Source of the DNA: Woeseiaceae bacterium
GTDB taxonomy: Bacteria; Pseudomonadota; Gammaproteobacteria; Steroidobacterales; Woeseiaceae
DNA length: 64,000 nt
Assembly (NCBI GenBank): GCA_030065915.1
Contig: JASJCQ010000014.1
Span: forward strand, 59,066 to 123,065
Direction of reading: 5' to 3'
The notes below the pieces were generated by a model that saw only the letters and a program-made list of their open reading frames with translations, searched no databases and had not been told where the DNA came from. This document shows, piece by piece, positions 41,378-54,105 of this stretch (positions within the stretch are counted from its first letter, which is position 1; each line of letters starts with the position of its first letter). Made by a program: the position numbers and the translations under genes.

Positions 41378-42270
41378 TGGAAACCAACATGAACGCAAAG
41401 AAAAAACGCCTTGGACGCGGTCTCGACGCACTACTGTCGAAGCCGGCGGCCGAGCACACGTCGGTAACCCACGAGTCACCCGAGGTCGCGAAGAACGCGT
41501 TGCCCGTCGACCTGCTGCAGCGCGGCCAGTACCAGCCACGCCTCGACATGCGTCAGGATTCGCTGGAAGAGCTGGCAGCGTCGATCAAGGCCCAGGGCGT
41601 CGTGCAGCCGATCATCGTCCGGCCGATCGCAGGCAGCGGCGAGCAGCGCTACGAGATTATCGCCGGCGAACGCCGCTGGCGGGCGGCACAGCTTGCCGAG
41701 CTGTCCGAGGTGCCGGTCGTCATCCGGGACGTGCCCGACGAGGCGGCTATCGCGATGGCGTTGATCGAGAATATCCAGCGCGAGAACCTGAACCCGCTGG
41801 AGGAGTCGCGGGCGCTGGACCGGCTGATCCGCGAATTCGACCTGACGCACGCCGAGGCGGCGCAAGCCGTCGGCCGTTCGCGCGCCGCGGTCAGCAACCT
41901 GCTGCGTCTGCAGGAGCTGTCAGACAAGGTCAAACCGATGCTCGAGCAGCGGCTCCTCGAGATGGGCCACGCCCGAGCGCTGCTGGGTTTGACGGATCAG
42001 ATGCAGCAGCTCGAGGCCGCGAAGAAGGTCGCGAAGCAGGGCCTGTCAGTGCGCCAGACCGAGCGGCTGGTCCGTTCACTGCTGGAAGGCCCGAAGAAGA
42101 AACCAGCGGCGAAGAAGGTCGACGGCGACATCCGCCGCCTCGAGATCGACGTGTCGGATCGGCTGGGCGCGAAGGTGCACCTCGACCACAAATCCGGGGG
42201 CAGCGGGAAGCTCGTCATCAGCTACAACACGCTCGATGAGCTGGACGGGATCCTGAAGCACATCAAGTGA
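41377..42270 (+). CDS. parB: Chromosome partitioning protein ParB
   Basis: CTPase and parS-binding protein. 297 residues: an N-terminal ParA-contacting segment (KKKRLGRGLDALLSK) and the CTP-binding region with GERRWRAAQLAEL near 105. The ENIQRENLNPLEE box and the helix-turn-helix DLTHAEAAQAVGRSRAAVSNLLRLQ (two blocks, about 155-185) follow, then a C-terminal dimer domain. Its binding sites are probably the two parS palindromes in recF, 30 kb away in this window. Confidence 0.96.
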   Translation: METNMNAKKKRLGRGLDALLSKPAAEHTSVTHESPEVAKNALPVDLLQRGQYQPRLDMRQDSLEELAASIKAQGVVQPIIVRPIAGSGEQRYEIIAGERRWRAAQLAELSEVPVVIRDVPDEAAIAMALIENIQRENLNPLEESRALDRLIREFDLTHAEAAQAVGRSRAAVSNLLRLQELSDKVKPMLEQRLLEMGHARALLGLTDQMQQLEAAKKVAKQGLSVRQTERLVRSLLEGPKKKPAAKKVDGDIRRLEIDVSDRLGAKVHLDHKSGGSGKLVISYNTLDELDGILKHIK

Positions 42271-42327
42271 TTCGAGCGCCGTTCGGGCGCCCTGCGGGTT
42301 CTGCCGGGAATTCTTGTCCTGCCCATG

Positions 42328-42353
42328 AAAAAGCCCTGATTTCCCGGGTTTTT
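42328..42353 (+). terminator. Possible terminator after parB
   Basis: A run of A and a GCCC arm pair with CCCGGGTTTTT after a short loop, ending in five T. The stem is short (CCC/GGG plus A-T pairs with one bulge). It stands between parB and the atp promoter, where a stop is expected. A second GC hairpin (GCGCC-GTTCG-GGCGC) lies just after the parB stop. Confidence 0.4.
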
Positions 42354-42367
42354 GCGCCTGTTTCGTG

Positions 42368-42396
42368 TTGCTAAGGATCAGGCCGCTCACTATAAT
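42368..42396 (+). promoter_or_regulatory. Strong sigma-70 promoter of the atp operon
   Basis: TTGCTA (42368-42373), a 17-base spacer and a perfect TATAAT (42391-42396) form the best promoter in the window. Transcription would start near 42403, giving a leader of about 90 bases before atpI. Confidence 0.75.
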
Positions 42397-42493
42397 ACGC
42401 GCGCTTAATGACAGGCTCCCCTGTTCTCTCTAGCGCCACACGCCGCCGGGACACCCGCAGCACGTGGCGTTTTTAATGCCAGAGGCACGCATC

Positions 42494-43742
<1,249 letters not shown>

Positions 43743-43793
43743 TCGTTCTTAAATCTTTAACTGTTGGACTGAAATCCTCTTTAGGAGACATAG

Positions 43794-44063
<270 letters not shown>

Positions 44064-44073
44064 ACGCCGGGAC

Positions 44074-44092
44074 CCGCGCCGTTTTCGCGCGG
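44074..44092 (+). promoter_or_regulatory. Hairpin in the atpE-atpF gap
   Basis: CCGCGC (44074-44079) and GCGCGG (44087-44092) flank a CGTTTTC loop. It is too short and lacks the T-run of a terminator. Its place just after atpE suggests an mRNA element that helps raise c-subunit yield relative to downstream genes; this is inference. Confidence 0.4.
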
Positions 44093-44116
44093 TAGCTTTA
44101 CTGAACGGAGCCAAAT

Positions 44117-44590
44117 GTGGATATCAACATTGGAACTCTAGCGGGCCAGACGATCGCGATGATCGTGTTTGTCTGGTTCTGCATGAAGTACATCTGGCCG
44201 CCCATCCTCACAGCAATCGAGGAGCGCCAGGAGAAGATCGCAGAAGGTCTGGCCGCTGCCGAGTCGGGCCAGGAAAAGCTCGTCGAAGCGGAAGCCGAGG
44301 CCGAGTCGATCATCGCCGAGGCGAAACGCCAGGCGAGCACCATCCTTGACCAGGCGAATGCCCGTGCCAACGAAATCGTTGCCGACGGCAAGAACGACGG
44401 CGTCAAGGAGCGGGAGCGCCAGCTGACAGCCGCAAAAGCCGAGATCGAGCAGGAAACCAACCGCGCTCGCGAGGAGCTGCGCGGACAGGTGTCAGCGATC
44501 GCGATTGCCGGCGCGCAGAAGATCCTGGAGCGCGAGATCGACGACGCTTCGCACCAGGACATCCTGGGCAAGCTGGCCAAGCAGCTGTAA
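44117..44590 (+). CDS. atpF: ATP synthase F0 subunit b
   Basis: Peripheral stalk subunit: one N-terminal membrane helix ([18 protein letters not shown]) and a long charged helical coiled-coil region, 157 residues in total as usual. The start is GTG ([11 protein letters not shown]), with CGGAG upstream; an overlapping ATG two bases earlier is out of frame. Confidence 0.95.
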   Translation: MDINIGTLAGQTIAMIVFVWFCMKYIWPPILTAIEERQEKIAEGLAAAESGQEKLVEAEAEAESIIAEAKRQASTILDQANARANEIVADGKNDGVKERERQLTAAKAEIEQETNRAREELRGQVSAIAIAGAQKILEREIDDASHQDILGKLAKQL

Positions 44591-44604
44591 GCGGGTAGTC
44601 GACG

Positions 44605-45168
44605 ATGGCAGACAACAATACCGTCGCGCGGCCGTATGCCGAGGCAGTTTTCGACGTGGCGCGTGAGAACGGCGCCCTCGACGACCTGTCCGGTTCGCTG
44701 CTGGCAGCCAAAGAGTTGCTGGCCGATGGTGGCCTGGTCGAGTTTCTCGGCAGCCCGAGAATAGAAGACGACCAACGCCTGACCGTCCTGCAGGACCTGT
44801 TCGGCAAAGTGGTCGGAGCTGACTCGGCCTTCGCGGGCGGTAGTAAGCACGGTACGAACTTCCTGAAGCTGCTGCTCGAGAACAAGCGCGTCACGGTATT
44901 GCCCGAAATCTCCGATCACTTCGAGGAACTGAAGGCACGGGCGGAGAACAAGGTCGACGTGACCGTTACGTCGGCCACCGAGCTCAAGCCTGCGCAGGTT
45001 GAGGAAATCTCAACCGCACTCGCCAAGCGGCTCGGGCATGCCGTCAGCATCGATACACAGATAGACACAGGCCTCATCGGCGGAGCGGTCATTACCGCCG
45101 GCGATGTCGTAATTGATGGATCAACGCGCACGAGGCTCGAAGGCCTTGCTAACGCGTTGATCAAATAA
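44605..45168 (+). CDS. atpH: ATP synthase F1 subunit delta
   Basis: Links F1 to the b stalk. 187 residues with the typical start [20 protein letters not shown], the [18 protein letters not shown] segment near 90 and the C-terminal [21 protein letters not shown] (two blocks). It lies 14 bases after atpF. Confidence 0.95.
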   Translation: MADNNTVARPYAEAVFDVARENGALDDLSGSLLAAKELLADGGLVEFLGSPRIEDDQRLTVLQDLFGKVVGADSAFAGGSKHGTNFLKLLLENKRVTVLPEISDHFEELKARAENKVDVTVTSATELKPAQVEEISTALAKRLGHAVSIDTQIDTGLIGGAVITAGDVVIDGSTRTRLEGLANALIK

Positions 45169-45181
45169 AGAGGAAAACACA

Positions 45182-46723
<1,542 letters not shown>

Positions 46724-46816
46724 GGGCAAGACCAGTACAGGGTGGTGGCCTGATGTCAGGTTAAACCCCTACACGGAAAGGCCAGGTCAATTATGAATAA
46801 TTTCGGACTAACGTAG

Positions 46817-47689
46817 ATGCCGGGCGAAAAGGAAATACGCTCAAAGATCGGTTCTGTAAAGAACATGCAGAAGATCACGAGCGCGATGGAGAAGGTCGCT
46901 GCGTCGAAGATTCGCAAGGCGCAGGCGCAGATGGAAGCCTCTCGGCCGTACGCCGACCGCATCCGCCGCGTCATAGGACACCTTGCCTACGCGAACCCCG
47001 ACTACAAGCACCCGTTCCTGAACGAACGCGAGACCAAGCGCGTTGGTCTGATCATAATCTCCACGGATCGCGGTCTCTGTGGCGGCCTGAACGTAAACCT
47101 GTTCAAACGCGCTATCACCGAGATGGCCGAGTGGGACGGCAATGGCATCGAGGTCGATCTTGCCCTGGTCGGCGCCAAGGCCGTGCAGTTCTTCCGCCGG
47201 CTCGGCGGTCGCGTGGTCGGTACCGTGACGCATTTAGGCGACAAGCCGAGCATGAACGACCTGATCGGTGCCATCAAGATCATGCTCGACTCCTACAGCG
47301 AAGGAAACATCGATCGCCTGTACGTGCTGCACAACGAGTTCATCAGCGCGATGAGCCAGCAGCCGAAGCTCGTGAAGCTGCTGCCGGCCAACGGTATCGC
47401 TGAAGACAGGGAAGAGCTGCAGGCCAACTGGGACTACATCTATGAGCCGGACGCGTCCGAGCTTCTCGATGACGTTCTGATGCGTTACATCGAGTCGCAG
47501 GTCTATCGCGGCACGGTTGAGAATTTCGCCTGCGAGATGGCGGCAAAGATGGTGGCGATGAAATCGGCGACGGACAACGCCGGCGAGATCATCGACAAGC
47601 TGCAGCTGCAGTACAACAAGGCTCGCCAGGCGGCGATTACGCAGGAGATCTCGGAGATCGTCGGCGGCGCTGCGGCGGTACAGGAATAA
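46817..47689 (+). CDS. atpG: ATP synthase F1 subunit gamma
   Basis: Central rotor shaft. 290 residues with the N-terminal helix [20 protein letters not shown], the middle [16 protein letters not shown] and the C-terminal helix with [20 protein letters not shown], all conserved. A 93-base gap separates it from atpA, and the ribosome site is weak. Confidence 0.96.
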   Translation: MPGEKEIRSKIGSVKNMQKITSAMEKVAASKIRKAQAQMEASRPYADRIRRVIGHLAYANPDYKHPFLNERETKRVGLIIISTDRGLCGGLNVNLFKRAITEMAEWDGNGIEVDLALVGAKAVQFFRRLGGRVVGTVTHLGDKPSMNDLIGAIKIMLDSYSEGNIDRLYVLHNEFISAMSQQPKLVKLLPANGIAEDREELQANWDYIYEPDASELLDDVLMRYIESQVYRGTVENFACEMAAKMVAMKSATDNAGEIIDKLQLQYNKARQAAITQEISEIVGGAAAVQE

Positions 47690-47721
47690 GTTTCGCTCGC
47701 GGTTAAAACGTGAGCATTTGA

Positions 47722-49152
<1,431 letters not shown>

Positions 49153-49166
49153 GCTGAGGCATTAGC

Positions 49167-49595
49167 ATGGCAACCATCCAGGTCGACATCGTTTCCGCTG
49201 AGGGCGAGATTCATTCCGGCGAAGCCCGGATGGTCTACGCGCCGGCGCTGCTGGGCGAAGTCGGCATCGCACCGCGTCACGCGCCGATGTTGACGCCGCT
49301 TAAGCCCGGTGAGGTCCGCGTCGAAGACACGGAAGGCGAAGAGCACTACTACTTCATCAGCGGTGGCCTGCTCGAAGTGCAGCCGCATCTCGTGACGGTG
49401 CTGGCCGATACGGCGATGCGCGGCGACCAGCTCGATGAGGCAACGGCACTCGCCGCACAGGAAGCGGCCGAAAAGGCGATGGAAGGCACGATGGCCGAGA
49501 CTGACTTTGCTCGCGCGCAGCAGGAGCTGGCTGAAGCAAGGGCACGCTACCTCGCAGCCAAGAAGCTCAAGGGCAGAGGCAAGCGCAAGAAATAA
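49167..49595 (+). CDS. atpC: ATP synthase F1 subunit epsilon
   Basis: Rotor subunit and intrinsic inhibitor. 142 residues: a beta-sandwich N-domain (QVDIVSAEGEIHSGEARMVY, then GELGIAPRHAP-like GEVGIAPRHAPMLTPLKPGEV split at about 29-48) and a C-terminal helical hairpin ending in a basic KLKGRGKRKK tail. Last gene of the operon, followed by a strong terminator. Confidence 0.96.
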   Translation: MATIQVDIVSAEGEIHSGEARMVYAPALLGEVGIAPRHAPMLTPLKPGEVRVEDTEGEEHYYFISGGLLEVQPHLVTVLADTAMRGDQLDEATALAAQEAAEKAMEGTMAETDFARAQQELAEARARYLAAKKLKGRGKRKK

Positions 49596-49629
49596 CGCGT
49601 TTGTTCGAACGTATCCGGCACGAAAGATC

Positions 49630-49667
49630 GAGGCCGCTGCACCTGACGGTACAGCGGCCTCTTTAAT
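49630..49667 (+). terminator. Terminator of the atp operon
   Basis: GAGGCCGCTG (49630-49639) and CAGCGGCCTC (49652-49661) form a perfect 10-bp stem with a 12-base loop followed by TTTAAT. It lies 35 bases after atpC. Confidence 0.85.
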
Positions 49668-49706
49668 GTCAGGTAGTCGAGTTTTCTCTCGTCCCGGACT
49701 TAGCGA

Positions 49707-50213
49707 TCAGTAGGCGGCGTTCTCGGCATAGTTCCAGGAGCCGATGATGCGCTTCTGCGGTTTATGGCTGCCGAGGTTCTCTTTACTCCACTCGACGAAC
49801 TTCGGCACGTTGACCTCGATCGGTACCTGCCAGACTTCTTCGCCGTAAAAGTGCACGGTGTACTCGTCCAGGAAGCCAGCCTCGCGAATGGCCCACAAGG
49901 TCTCTAGATAATCGTCGCGAATGTCCGGATCCTTCTCGAGCTTGCGCTCCCAGGTATCAAGCAACAGCATGCGTGCCGAGAACTCGCAGCCGTAGTCCGT
50001 GACCCTGGCCGGGTTGTCGCCGCCGATGTCCAGCTGGCAGGCGCTGAGCATCAGCGTGTAAGCGACCCAGCTCTGCAGGACCGGGTCGTTGTCCACGAAG
50101 GCCTGCGGCGCCAGGTAGAACGTATCCCCGTCAGTCACGTGATCGCGCACGTAGACCTGGCTGTTGCAGCCGGCGAGAAACGCCAGCAGTACCGGGATCA
50201 GTCGAATATTCAC
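49707..50213 (-). CDS. Putative lipoprotein, 168 aa
   Basis: Signal peptide with lipobox (LLAFLAGC, Cys16) and a mature domain beginning QVYVRDHVTDGDTFYLAP, where the DGDTF words recall the thermonuclease-like fold but without its catalytic residues. Two cysteines (SACQLD, YGCEFS) could pair. It ends with EVWQVPIEVNVPKFVEWSKE. I do not recognise the family. Convergent with the atp operon. Confidence 0.7.
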   Translation of the reverse strand: MNIRLIPVLLAFLAGCNSQVYVRDHVTDGDTFYLAPQAFVDNDPVLQSWVAYTLMLSACQLDIGGDNPARVTDYGCEFSARMLLLDTWERKLEKDPDIRDDYLETLWAIREAGFLDEYTVHFYGEEVWQVPIEVNVPKFVEWSKENLGSHKPQKRIIGSWNYAENAAY

Positions 50214-50260
50214 GGCTCCAGATCATACGGATTCCGTAAAAATAAAGCGTGACGGGTTGC

Positions 50261-50398
50261 CTAGCCCGACTATCTCACCGATTCGTGGGTAAGGTCGGTC
50301 AGACCGTTGTCTGCACGAGGAATTTTCCGATTGAGGACAAGGTCTTGTGCAGACAACGGGCAAGCGAGAGCCCACGAGTCGGTGAGAAAATCGGGCCA
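50261..50398. repeat. Long imperfect palindrome (about 138 bp)
   Basis: Two arms of about 55 bp flank a short centre. Matching blocks are CTCACCGATTCGTGGG (50274-50289) with CCCACGAGTCGGTGAG (50371-50386), and CCGTTGTCTGCAC (50304-50316) with GTGCAGACAACGG (50347-50359). The outer edges CTAGCCCGA and TCGGGCCAG also pair. Its size and symmetry suggest an ERIC-like or MITE-like element, or a structured RNA. No reading frame in it is convincing. Confidence 0.75.
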
Positions 50399-50482
50399 GA
50401 TTCCGCGTCCGACCGTGCACGCATCACAGTTCGGCGAACAGTTACAGGCTTTGCTACATAAAATGGCTCCACAACGGTAAAC

Positions 50483-50504
50483 TCCCGGTCTCTTCAGACC
50501 GGGA
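50483..50504 (+). promoter_or_regulatory. Hairpin in the glmU leader
   Basis: TCCCGGTCT-CTTC-AGACCGGGA is a perfect 9-bp stem with a tetraloop, 57 bases before the chosen glmU start. There is no T-run after it. It may be a leader structure or a Rho-type end for a transcript entering from upstream. Confidence 0.45.
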
Positions 50505-50560
50505 CGCCATCTTGGGCCGCATCTTCACATTCAACCGTGTTTCCACAGGGCTGCCGACCG

Positions 50561-51922
50561 ATGGCGCTTAGCGTCCTGATTCTCGCGGCCGGCCAGGGCA
50601 CGAGGATGCGCTCTCGCCTGCCGAAGGTGCTGCAACCGCTGGCCGGGCAGCCGTTGCTCGCCCACGTTATTGCTACGGCTACGTCGCTGGACGCCGCCGA
50701 TATCTGTGTGGTCTACGGTCACGGCGGCGACACGGTGCGCGAACGCTTCGACGGCCTGCCGTTACGCTGGGCGCTTCAGGCGGAACAGCACGGCACCGGT
50801 CACGCGGTGCAACAGGCGATGCCGGAAACACCGGACGAAAACCAGGTACTGGTGTTGGCCGGCGACGTCCCGCTGCTGACGAAGCAGACGCTGCAGTCAC
50901 TGATCGACGGATCTGCGCCCGGCGAACTTAGCGTGCTAACCGTCGACATGGATGACCCGACGGGGTATGGGCGTATCATTCGCAATGGTGACTCGGTGAC
51001 GTCCATAGTCGAACAGAAGGACGCTACCGAGGAGCAGCTCGAGGTTCGAGAGATCAATACCGGCGTCATGCTGGCGTCGGCTGAAAACATGAAGCGCTGG
51101 CTGGCCGAGCTGCGCAACGACAATGCGCAGGGCGAGTACTACCTGACCGATATCGTTGCGCTGGCGGTTGGCGAGGGCATTCGAGTGACGGGCATCAAGG
51201 CGCAGGATCCGGACGAGGTGATGGGTATCAACGACAAGAAGCAGCTGGCCGAGGCCGAGCGCGCGATGCAGAAGAAGCGTGTAGAGGAACTGATGGAGCA
51301 GGGTGTCGGTTTTGCAGACCCGGCGCGCGTCGATATTCGCGGCACGCTGACCTGCGGCTCGGATGTCTTCATCGATGTGAACGCCGTCATCGAAGGAGAC
51401 GTGCACCTCGGTGACAATACGGTCGTGGAATCCAACAACCTGATACGCGACAGCAAGCTCGGCGCCAATAACGTCGTGCACTCCAACTGTCACATCGAGG
51501 GCGCCGTCACGGGCGACGCTTGCGAGATCGGACCGTTTGCCCGGCTGCGACCGGGCGCGTCGCTGGCAAACAAGGTAAAGATCGGAAATTTTGTCGAGGT
51601 CAAAAAGAGCACGATCGCCGACGGCAGTAAGGTAAATCATCTGACCTATATAGGCGATACCGAGATCGGCACCAACGTCAACGTCGGTGCCGGCACAATA
51701 ACCTGCAATTACGACGGCGCGAACAAAAGCAAAACCATCATCGGCGACGACGCATTTATCGGTTCTGGTGTACAGCTCATCGCGCCGGTAACAGTCGGCA
51801 AGGGGGCCAACGTCGGCGCGGGCACTACGCTTACGAAATCGGCGCCAGATGACCAGCTGACGGTTGGCCGCGCGCGCCAGGTCACGATCAAGGGCTGGAA
51901 GCGCCCTGAAAAGAAAACGTGA
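50561..51922 (+). CDS. glmU: Bifunctional GlmU: glucosamine-1-P acetyltransferase / UDP-GlcNAc pyrophosphorylase
   Basis: Makes UDP-N-acetylglucosamine for peptidoglycan and lipopolysaccharide. The uridyltransferase domain starts LSVLILAAGQGTRMRSRLPKV (two blocks). The left-handed beta-helix acetyltransferase domain (about 250-450) shows hexapeptide repeats, GPFARLRPGA, the catalytic NFVEVKKS and NVGAGTITCNYDG. From MALSVLI it has 453 residues (E. coli 456); a GTG eight codons upstream is possible but not family-like. glmS follows, as in many Gammaproteobacteria. Confidence 0.95.
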   Translation: MALSVLILAAGQGTRMRSRLPKVLQPLAGQPLLAHVIATATSLDAADICVVYGHGGDTVRERFDGLPLRWALQAEQHGTGHAVQQAMPETPDENQVLVLAGDVPLLTKQTLQSLIDGSAPGELSVLTVDMDDPTGYGRIIRNGDSVTSIVEQKDATEEQLEVREINTGVMLASAENMKRWLAELRNDNAQGEYYLTDIVALAVGEGIRVTGIKAQDPDEVMGINDKKQLAEAERAMQKKRVEELMEQGVGFADPARVDIRGTLTCGSDVFIDVNAVIEGDVHLGDNTVVESNNLIRDSKLGANNVVHSNCHIEGAVTGDACEIGPFARLRPGASLANKVKIGNFVEVKKSTIADGSKVNHLTYIGDTEIGTNVNVGAGTITCNYDGANKSKTIIGDDAFIGSGVQLIAPVTVGKGANVGAGTTLTKSAPDDQLTVGRARQVTIKGWKRPEKKT

Positions 51923-52006
51923 CGACGAGCCGCCGTATGATGACAGCGAAATTTGTGGTTCCAGCGCGGACCGAACAGACGGCTTTCGAAAGGAGCACGC
52001 ACTGAT

Positions 52007-53839
52007 ATGTGTGGAATAGTAGGCGCCATTGGCGAACGCAATGTCGTTCCCGTTCTCGTCGAAGGGCTGCGTCGCCTTGAGTACCGGGGCTATGACTCCG
52101 CCGGCGTCGCCGTACAAAAGTACGACCAGACTATTGGCCTGAGCAAGACCGTCGGCAAGGTTGCGGAGCTGGACGAGAAGCTCAAAGCCGATCCGATCAA
52201 GGGGCGGCTTGGTGTTGCACACACCCGCTGGGCAACGCACGGCGGCGTCACCGACGCCAACGCACATCCGCACCTGTCGGGCGATCGCGTTGCCGTCATC
52301 CACAATGGCATCATTGAGAACTACGAGTCGATAAAGAAGGACCTGGTCGACAAGGGTTACGAATTCCTGTCAGAGACCGACACCGAGGTTGCCGCGCACC
52401 TCGTTCACGATTTCCTGAAGCAGGGCATGGACCTGACAGAAGCGGTGCGACAGTCGGTCGCCCAGTTCACCGGTGCGTTCGCGTTGCTGGTCTTCGATGC
52501 TGAGGATCCGGATCGTATCGTCGTCAGCCGCGTCGCCAGTCCGCTGGTGGTGGGCCTGGGGATCGGCGAGAATTTCGTCGCCAGTGGCGTACCCGCGCTG
52601 CTGCCCGTCACGCAGAAATTCATCTATCTCGAGCAGGGCGACATTGCGGAGATCCGTCGCGACGGTGTGAGCATTTTCAACGGCGACGGAGAGGCTGTCG
52701 AGCGAGAGGTCAACGAGACGCAGCTAACCACCGAGTCGGCGGAGAAGGGCCAGTACCGGCATTTCATGCTGAAGGAGATCTTCGAGCAGCCGAGCGCTTT
52801 AGCTGACACGCTGTACGGTCGCATTGAGAGCGGCCGCGTCGTCGCCGACTCGCTGGGGCCCCAGGCGCAAGAGCTGTTGTCCCAGGTCGAGAATATCCAC
52901 ATCGTTGCCTGCGGCACGAGCTATCACGCGGGCTGCGTCGGCAAATACTGGATCGAAGCACTGGCGCACGTTCCCTGCCAGGTCGAAATCGCCAGTGAGT
53001 ACCGCTACCGACAGGTCGTGGTTCCGGACAACACGTTGTTTATCACCCTGTCGCAGTCCGGTGAGACCGCGGATACGCTGGAGGCGCTGCGTTTGGCGAA
53101 GGAGTCGAACTATCTCGGCACGCTGACGGTCTGCAACAGCGCGCACAGCTCGATGGTCCGCGAATCCGACCTTTGCATGATGACGCAGGCCGGGCCCGAG
53201 ATCGGTGTCGCCAGCACGAAGGCATTTACGACCCAGCTGTTATCGATGCTGATCGTAACGCTTATGTTTGCCCGCCAGAGAGACATGAGCGAGGAGACCG
53301 AGGCCAAGCTGGTGCCTTACATCATGCACACGGCAGCCGCCGTCGAAGAGGCGCTGGGCATGAACGACCATCTAAAGCACCTCGCGGAAGATTTCTCCGA
53401 GAAACATCACACACTGTTCCTCGGTCGCGGCCCGATGTGGCCGATAGCGATGGAAGGCGCGTTGAAGCTCAAGGAGATTTCATACATTCATGCGGAGGCC
53501 TATGCCGCCGGCGAGCTCAAGCACGGCCCGCTCGCGTTAATCGATGAGGACATGCCGGTCGTCGTTGTGGCGCCCAACAACGAGCTGCTCGATAAACTCA
53601 AGTCCAACATGCAGGTCGTCAGGGCGCGGGGCGGTCAGCTCTACGTATTCGCTGATAACGAGACCGGGATCGAAAGCGAAGAAGGCATGGTCGTCATCCC
53701 GATGCCGCATGCCAACAGGATCATCGCGCCGATCGTCTACACGATACCGTTACAGCTCTTGTCCTACCACGTAGCGGTGCTGAAAGGCACAGACGTCGAC
53801 CAGCCGAGGAACCTCGCGAAATCGGTGACCGTGGAGTAG
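52007..53839 (+). CDS. glmS: Glutamine--fructose-6-phosphate aminotransferase (isomerizing)
   Basis: First step of amino-sugar synthesis. The mature start MCGIVGAIG places the catalytic Cys at position 1 after Met removal and gives 610 residues (E. coli 609); AAGGAG lies upstream, so an 18-codon longer reading is rejected. The glutaminase domain has THGGVTDANAHPHLSGD and HNGIIENYE. The two SIS domains have ACGTSYHAG and SQSGETADTLEALR. The C-terminal QPRNLAKSVTVE is the conserved stretch whose DNA is the TnsD recognition site for Tn7. Confidence 0.96.
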   Translation: MCGIVGAIGERNVVPVLVEGLRRLEYRGYDSAGVAVQKYDQTIGLSKTVGKVAELDEKLKADPIKGRLGVAHTRWATHGGVTDANAHPHLSGDRVAVIHNGIIENYESIKKDLVDKGYEFLSETDTEVAAHLVHDFLKQGMDLTEAVRQSVAQFTGAFALLVFDAEDPDRIVVSRVASPLVVGLGIGENFVASGVPALLPVTQKFIYLEQGDIAEIRRDGVSIFNGDGEAVEREVNETQLTTESAEKGQYRHFMLKEIFEQPSALADTLYGRIESGRVVADSLGPQAQELLSQVENIHIVACGTSYHAGCVGKYWIEALAHVPCQVEIASEYRYRQVVVPDNTLFITLSQSGETADTLEALRLAKESNYLGTLTVCNSAHSSMVRESDLCMMTQAGPEIGVASTKAFTTQLLSMLIVTLMFARQRDMSEETEAKLVPYIMHTAAAVEEALGMNDHLKHLAEDFSEKHHTLFLGRGPMWPIAMEGALKLKEISYIHAEAYAAGELKHGPLALIDEDMPVVVVAPNNELLDKLKSNMQVVRARGGQLYVFADNETGIESEEGMVVIPMPHANRIIAPIVYTIPLQLLSYHVAVLKGTDVDQPRNLAKSVTVE

Positions 53840-53984
53840 TTATTCTCGGTGTGGATGGTTGTGAACCTCAGGACGTAACTCCGTCACTCAGTGCATAACT
53901 CCGTCACTTTTTGTGAAAAGGGGCTACGTAACTCCGTCACTTCTTCCGCTTTCCGACAAAAGCGGACTGGAGTCGAGGTATCGG

Positions 53985-53990
53985 TATAAT
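53985..53990 (+). promoter_or_regulatory. -10 box before the PLP decarboxylase
   Basis: A perfect TATAAT lies 115 bases before the TTG start of the decarboxylase. No good -35 stands at 16-18 bases upstream. A small hairpin (TCCGCTTT/AAAGCGGA, about 53945-53967) precedes it. Confidence 0.3.
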
Positions 53991-54105
53991 GACGGCTCCT
54001 GACCCAAATCAGACATTGGCCAGAATCGGACGTCTAGTCCTAAACACAAACAACAAACCCATACTTGTTGGTTAACATGCCCAGTCGAAATCAACTAGTA
54101 GCAAT

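Noticed and set aside
49707..50213. Thermonuclease-like function for the lipoprotein, from the words DGDTF
   Set aside because: The rest of the nuclease fold and its catalytic Arg/Glu residues are not visible.
50936..52303. A 455-codon minus-strand frame opposite glmU and glmS
   Set aside because: It is the antisense of two intact essential genes and has no coherent protein features.
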